Source: Candidatus Nitrosopumilus sp. (GTDB lineage: Archaea > Thermoproteota > Nitrososphaeria > Nitrososphaerales > Nitrososphaeraceae). Taken from it: 39,996 bases of DNA. Shown piece by piece: positions 37,485 to 39,996 of this stretch; within the stretch, counting starts at the first letter, position 1, and each line of letters begins with the position of its first letter. Where the stretch lies: assembly GCA_013821245.1 (NCBI GenBank), contig JACDHC010000003.1, positions 1-39,996 of the forward strand. Direction: 5' to 3'. The notes below the pieces were generated by a model. It ran no database searches. It saw only the letters and a list, made by a program, of their open reading frames with translations, and was not told the origin of the DNA. A program made the translations under genes and the position numbers.

Positions 37485-38786
37485 ATGAAACGCGAAGAGA
37501 AAGAGAAAGAGAAAGCAGCAACAACAGCAGAGAATATTGTTGACGATGCTGGACTTGATGAGAAAATACATGGAGATTTTTTAATTTCAAATAAAAAAAT
37601 CTATCTAAACAACGGATCTGTTGGTCCGGTACCAATTTCAACTGTTAAAGCCATTACAGATTTTTATTTAAGGTATTCAGAGCATGGTCCTGACTCTGCA
37701 GAGTCTAATGAGTATTTGGAGAATCTGAAGAGGGAGACAAGGCAAAGGGTTGCAGATTTAATCAACTGCGACAGCGACGAAATTATTTTTACATCCAGCA
37801 CCACCGAAGGTATCAATTTTGTCACACAAGGCATTTCATGGAATAAAGATGATAAAATATTGCTAAGGGACGCAAAAAATGAGCACTTTTCAAACTATTT
37901 GCCATGGGTTAAGGCAGCCAATGATAACAATTTACAGATAGAGACCTTCCCCTTTGATAACGAAAACCTGGTTATAGAAGATCTCACAAAATTGATAGGG
38001 TCATCAACTGATGCTCCCCGGGTTGTTACGACTAGTCATGTAATGTACAACAATGGTTCAATTACCCCTGTTGAAACAATGGGAAGCATTATTAAAAAAA
38101 AGAATAAAAAGATATTGTTTTCTATTGATGGGGCCCAAAGTGTTGGTGCCATTGACGTAGATGTAAAAAAAATCAAATGCGACTTTTTGTCCTTTCCGGC
38201 GTTTAAGTGGGTTTGTGGGCCGCTGGGAATCGGGGTGCTATATGTAAATAAAAAAGTGATGGATAACGATTTTGAGCCAGTGTTTGTGGGAGCAGGCTCC
38301 GCACAAATTGAATCAAACAAGGTGAAAGGCAACAACCCCACAAACACCTCAAACAAAACATGGGAAACCCTAAAATTTTACAAATACCCCCAAAAATATC
38401 ATTCTACATTCAGAAACTATCCCGGCTTGGCGGGCCTTGAGTCATCAATAAGGTATTTGCTTAGAATAGGAATTCCCAACATCTACAAAAAAAATAAAAA
38501 GCTTTCAACAATCTTCAGGGAAGAAATCTCCAAAATAAATGAGATTGTTATCCATGAGGCCTCTGAAGAAGGCATGCGTTCGTCCATGGTTAGTTTTTCG
38601 TTTAAGAGAAATAGCAACAATAGGGTAAGGATGTTGGTTGAAAAACTGCAAGAAAAGGGGATAATACTGGCAGAAAGAGAAATTGGCCTGAAAAAAATCG
38701 TAAGGGCATCCCCTCATTTCTACAATACCGAAAATGAAATCATAAAAACAATTAACGAAATTAAAGTCATAACAAGCAAAATGTAG
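37485..38786 (+). CDS. Class V aminotransferase / cysteine desulfurase-like protein
   Basis: IYLNNGSVGPVPISTV; IIFTSSTTEGIN; LFSIDGAQSVGAIDVDVKKIKCDFLSFPAFKWVCGPLGIGVLYV (PLP Lys motif). Confidence 0.9.
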   Translation: MKREEKEKEKAATTAENIVDDAGLDEKIHGDFLISNKKIYLNNGSVGPVPISTVKAITDFYLRYSEHGPDSAESNEYLENLKRETRQRVADLINCDSDEIIFTSSTTEGINFVTQGISWNKDDKILLRDAKNEHFSNYLPWVKAANDNNLQIETFPFDNENLVIEDLTKLIGSSTDAPRVVTTSHVMYNNGSITPVETMGSIIKKKNKKILFSIDGAQSVGAIDVDVKKIKCDFLSFPAFKWVCGPLGIGVLYVNKKVMDNDFEPVFVGAGSAQIESNKVKGNNPTNTSNKTWETLKFYKYPQKYHSTFRNYPGLAGLESSIRYLLRIGIPNIYKKNKKLSTIFREEISKINEIVIHEASEEGMRSSMVSFSFKRNSNNRVRMLVEKLQEKGIILAEREIGLKKIVRASPHFYNTENEIIKTINEIKVITSKM

Positions 38787-38792
38787 AAGGTT

Positions 38793-39041
38793 TTATTTTT
38801 TTTGCCCCTGTCCCTCTATCACGATCATTGTCAGTGTAGAACGTACTTTATCAATTTTTCTTATGTTCCAGGTGATGATTTCTCTTAATTTGTCCATATC
38901 ATCCGATGAGACCCGCACAATAATGTCGTAAACCCCGAAAACTCCGCTCACTTCCACTACTTCCGGAACTTGCTTTATTTTTTTGATTATGTCACTTTCA
39001 GCACCCAAATCACAGTTTAATAATACATAGGCAGTTGGCAT
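38793..39041 (-). CDS. Stand-alone Lrp/AsnC effector (RAM) domain protein
   Basis: 82 aa MPTAYVLLNCDLGAESDIIKKIKQVPEVVEVSGVFGVYDIIVRV; collinear with 17680..17928. Confidence 0.88.
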   Translation of the reverse strand: MPTAYVLLNCDLGAESDIIKKIKQVPEVVEVSGVFGVYDIIVRVSSDDMDKLREIITWNIRKIDKVRSTLTMIVIEGQGQKK

Positions 39042-39214
39042 GAGGACTTTAGTTGGATTAAATTATTAAACTTTTTGTAGATTTTTTTTCAAGGTTATTA
39101 TTGAAAATTAGCAGGATGCCTAAAGATGATTTATCTTTTGTATTGCACGATTTACACTATTTCGATAACATATGCAAATAATTAATATACCCATTGAAAA
39201 AAACTAAATTTAAA

Positions 39215-39298
39215 GCGGGGGTCGCCTAGCCTGGTAGGGCGTGGGATTGCTAATCCCATGTTCGCAAGAACTCGTGGGTTCGAATCCCACTCCCCGCG
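39215..39298 (+). tRNA. tRNA-Ser (GCT)
   Basis: GCGGGGG...TGGGA-TTGCTAA-TCCCA anticodon arm, long variable arm (TGTTCGCAAGAACTC), T-arm GTGGG-TTCGAAT-CCCAC, acceptor TCCCCGC, discriminator G. Confidence 0.95.
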
Positions 39299-39434
39299 CT
39301 ATTCTTGGGGATTTATTAAAAAAAATGCACACATGAATAAGAATGCTAAAGATTTAAAAAGAAACTCGGATTGTCACGCAAGCAAACCAACACCAATGGC
39401 AAACGTCTAGTTCAAGGAAAAAGAGAAAAAGGTT

Positions 39435-39683
39435 TTACCTAATCCACTTGTTGTAGAAACTAACGTTGCTTTGACCTTCATAGTTATCATAACTTGTCAG
39501 ATGAGATGATTTAACATTAGTATAACCAGACTTACTTTCTAACATTAAAGTATAGTCGTCATTTTCTATACACCCCCTTCTTAAATGATTTAATATAACA
39601 ACAATAGCCAAACCAATAAAATAAAGTGAAAGTGAGGTTAAACAATCTAGTATGTGAATATTATAAACTATAGCGTAAATCAA
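39435..39683 (-). CDS. Small hypothetical protein with one TM segment (82 aa)
   Basis: ORF track; LDCLTSLSLYFIGLAIVVIL hydrophobic segment; no family. Confidence 0.4.
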   Translation of the reverse strand: MIYAIVYNIHILDCLTSLSLYFIGLAIVVILNHLRRGCIENDDYTLMLESKSGYTNVKSSHLTSYDNYEGQSNVSFYNKWIR

Positions 39684-39996
39684 AGTATGTAAAAATAAAT
39701 AAAAATGTAATTAGATTGTACTCTATATTTTAAGAATCATGTTAAATTTTACAAAAAGAAGGGACAGTTCATTAAGATAAAAGAAAAATTTTCCAAATGA
39801 TAGAATGATGTTATTGGCATAACCGGCTCTGTTCATTTAAGGATTCTAAAAGAGCATTTCCTAACTTTTTCTGATGGTTAATGTGGTATATAGATTCATT
39901 TTCAAACCAAATCAATCTTAAATCCACAAAATTAATTTGTTTTCATATCAAAATATTATTGTTGCAGGCCGCAATTCAGAAAATCTATTTCTTAAG

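Noticed and set aside
39215-39298. Possible intron in tRNA-Ser
   Set aside because: The extra length is the normal long variable arm of tRNA-Ser; anticodon arm is uninterrupted.
1-39996. CRISPR arrays, IS elements, prophage modules, toxin-antitoxin or defence systems
   Set aside because: No regularly spaced repeats, transposase, integrase, capsid or recognisable defence proteins seen on either strand.

Overview
AT-rich archaeal chromosome segment. Gene content (archaeal LeuRS, AspRS, AlaRS, aEF-2, PurP, HMG-CoA synthase, half-size CtaA, futalosine-pathway enzymes, stand-alone Lrp/AsnC effector domains, very small zinc-finger proteins) points to an ammonia-oxidising Thaumarchaeota/Nitrososphaeria-type genome; that taxon is my inference from family recognition, not a database match. 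Most of the window is housekeeping: translation (leuS, aspS, alaS, gatCAB, fusA, two tRNAs), menaquinone biosynthesis (mqnD, mqnE, mqnC), nucleotide metabolism (purP, pyrH, tmk, HD phosphohydrolases), mevalonate pathway, threonine dehydratase, cobalamin adenosyltransferase, TatA and thioredoxin. I see no CRISPR array, prophage, transposon or defence island. The observations most worth following are: (1) a tRNA-Phe(GAA) gene with an apparent 19-nt non-canonical intron inside the 5' strand of the anticodon stem (30/31), with a foldable bulge-helix-bulge; (2) a RadB/RecA-like ORF whose P-loop looks destroyed and whose N-terminal half has no ATG/GTG/TTG start; (3) a perfect 33-bp tandem duplication that includes the start codon of a small C2H2 zinc-finger gene; (4) several small genes under 60 aa absent from the ORF track; (5) a geranylgeranyl-reductase-like gene near the mqn genes that could be a menaquinone side-chain reductase.
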